A stretch of DNA of 14,192 bases, taken from NCBI GenBank assembly GCA_000715855.1, contig KL571203.1, forward strand, positions 69,878 to 84,069. The letters run 5' to 3'. This document shows, in pieces, positions 14,176 to 14,192 of this stretch; within the stretch, counting starts at the first letter, position 1, and every line of letters begins with the position of its first letter. Made by a program: the position numbers and the translations under genes. Source of the DNA: Actinoplanes liguriensis (lineage in GTDB: Bacteria > Actinomycetota > Actinomycetes > Mycobacteriales > Micromonosporaceae). The notes below the pieces were generated by a model that ran no database searches, was not told the origin of the DNA, and saw only the letters and a list, made by a program, of their open reading frames with translations.

Positions 14176-14192
14176 CTGTCTCTTATACACAT
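14176..14192 (-). other. Sequencing adapter (Tn5 mosaic end), not genomic
   Basis: The last 17 bases read CTGTCTCTTATACACAT, the reverse complement of the mosaic end lacking its last two bases. On the minus strand it yields the well-known false N-terminus M-C-I-R-D-R fused to a long antisense frame. Confidence 0.97.

Noticed and set aside
13446..14192. 248-residue minus-strand frame at the right end
   Set aside because: Its first residues come from the adapter, and the rest is antisense to the Pro/Tyr-rich gene and the maleate isomerase piece.

Overview
The window is one short contig of GC-rich actinobacterial DNA. The evidence is high third-position GC, GTG and TTG starts, strong purine ribosome binding sites and typical actinobacterial families. 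The style suggests Micromonosporaceae (Actinoplanes-like), but that rank is a guess. The contig runs from adapter to adapter: positions 1-19 and 14176-14192 are the Tn5 (Nextera) mosaic-end sequence, not genome. A third, truncated copy lies inside at 8386-8395.

Left part (20-7649) is ordinary and intact. It holds the C-terminal end of an aldo/keto reductase and a convergent TPR-GGDEF diguanylate cyclase with three 12-residue repeats at its N-terminus. Next comes a divergent two-gene operon for a heterodimeric ABC exporter whose two ATP sites are clearly unequal. Two co-directional minus-strand genes follow: a serine beta-lactamase-fold hydrolase and a DUF4184 membrane protein.

Middle part (7650-8888) holds a 30-bp tandem repeat and what look like two unknown genes. 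They are best read as one gene of about 354 residues, cut by a 10-base adapter remnant that supplies a false stop codon. Deleting 15 bases (10 of adapter plus 5 duplicated) restores one reading frame.

Right part (8889-13526) mixes three apparently whole genes (a 141-residue unknown protein, an IclR regulator and an isocitrate lyase/PEP mutase-family lyase) with gene pieces. The pieces are of a DUF1023-like hydrolase, a CaiB/BaiF CoA-transferase, an unrecognised C-terminus, an FAD monooxygenase, a short-chain dehydrogenase, a hydrophobic C-terminus and a maleate isomerase. Several are joined out of frame or carry single-base shifts in G runs. The parts would fit an IclR-controlled catabolic cluster that feeds aromatic or dicarboxylic acids into central metabolism. 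Because an adapter scar exists in the same contig, the damage may be assembly error rather than real gene decay.

The last gene (13700-14175) is the start of a protein with a Pro/Tyr-rich tail, cut by the contig end. I see no convincing new defence, mobile or RNA system. The most useful result is recognising the artefacts and the gene they hide.
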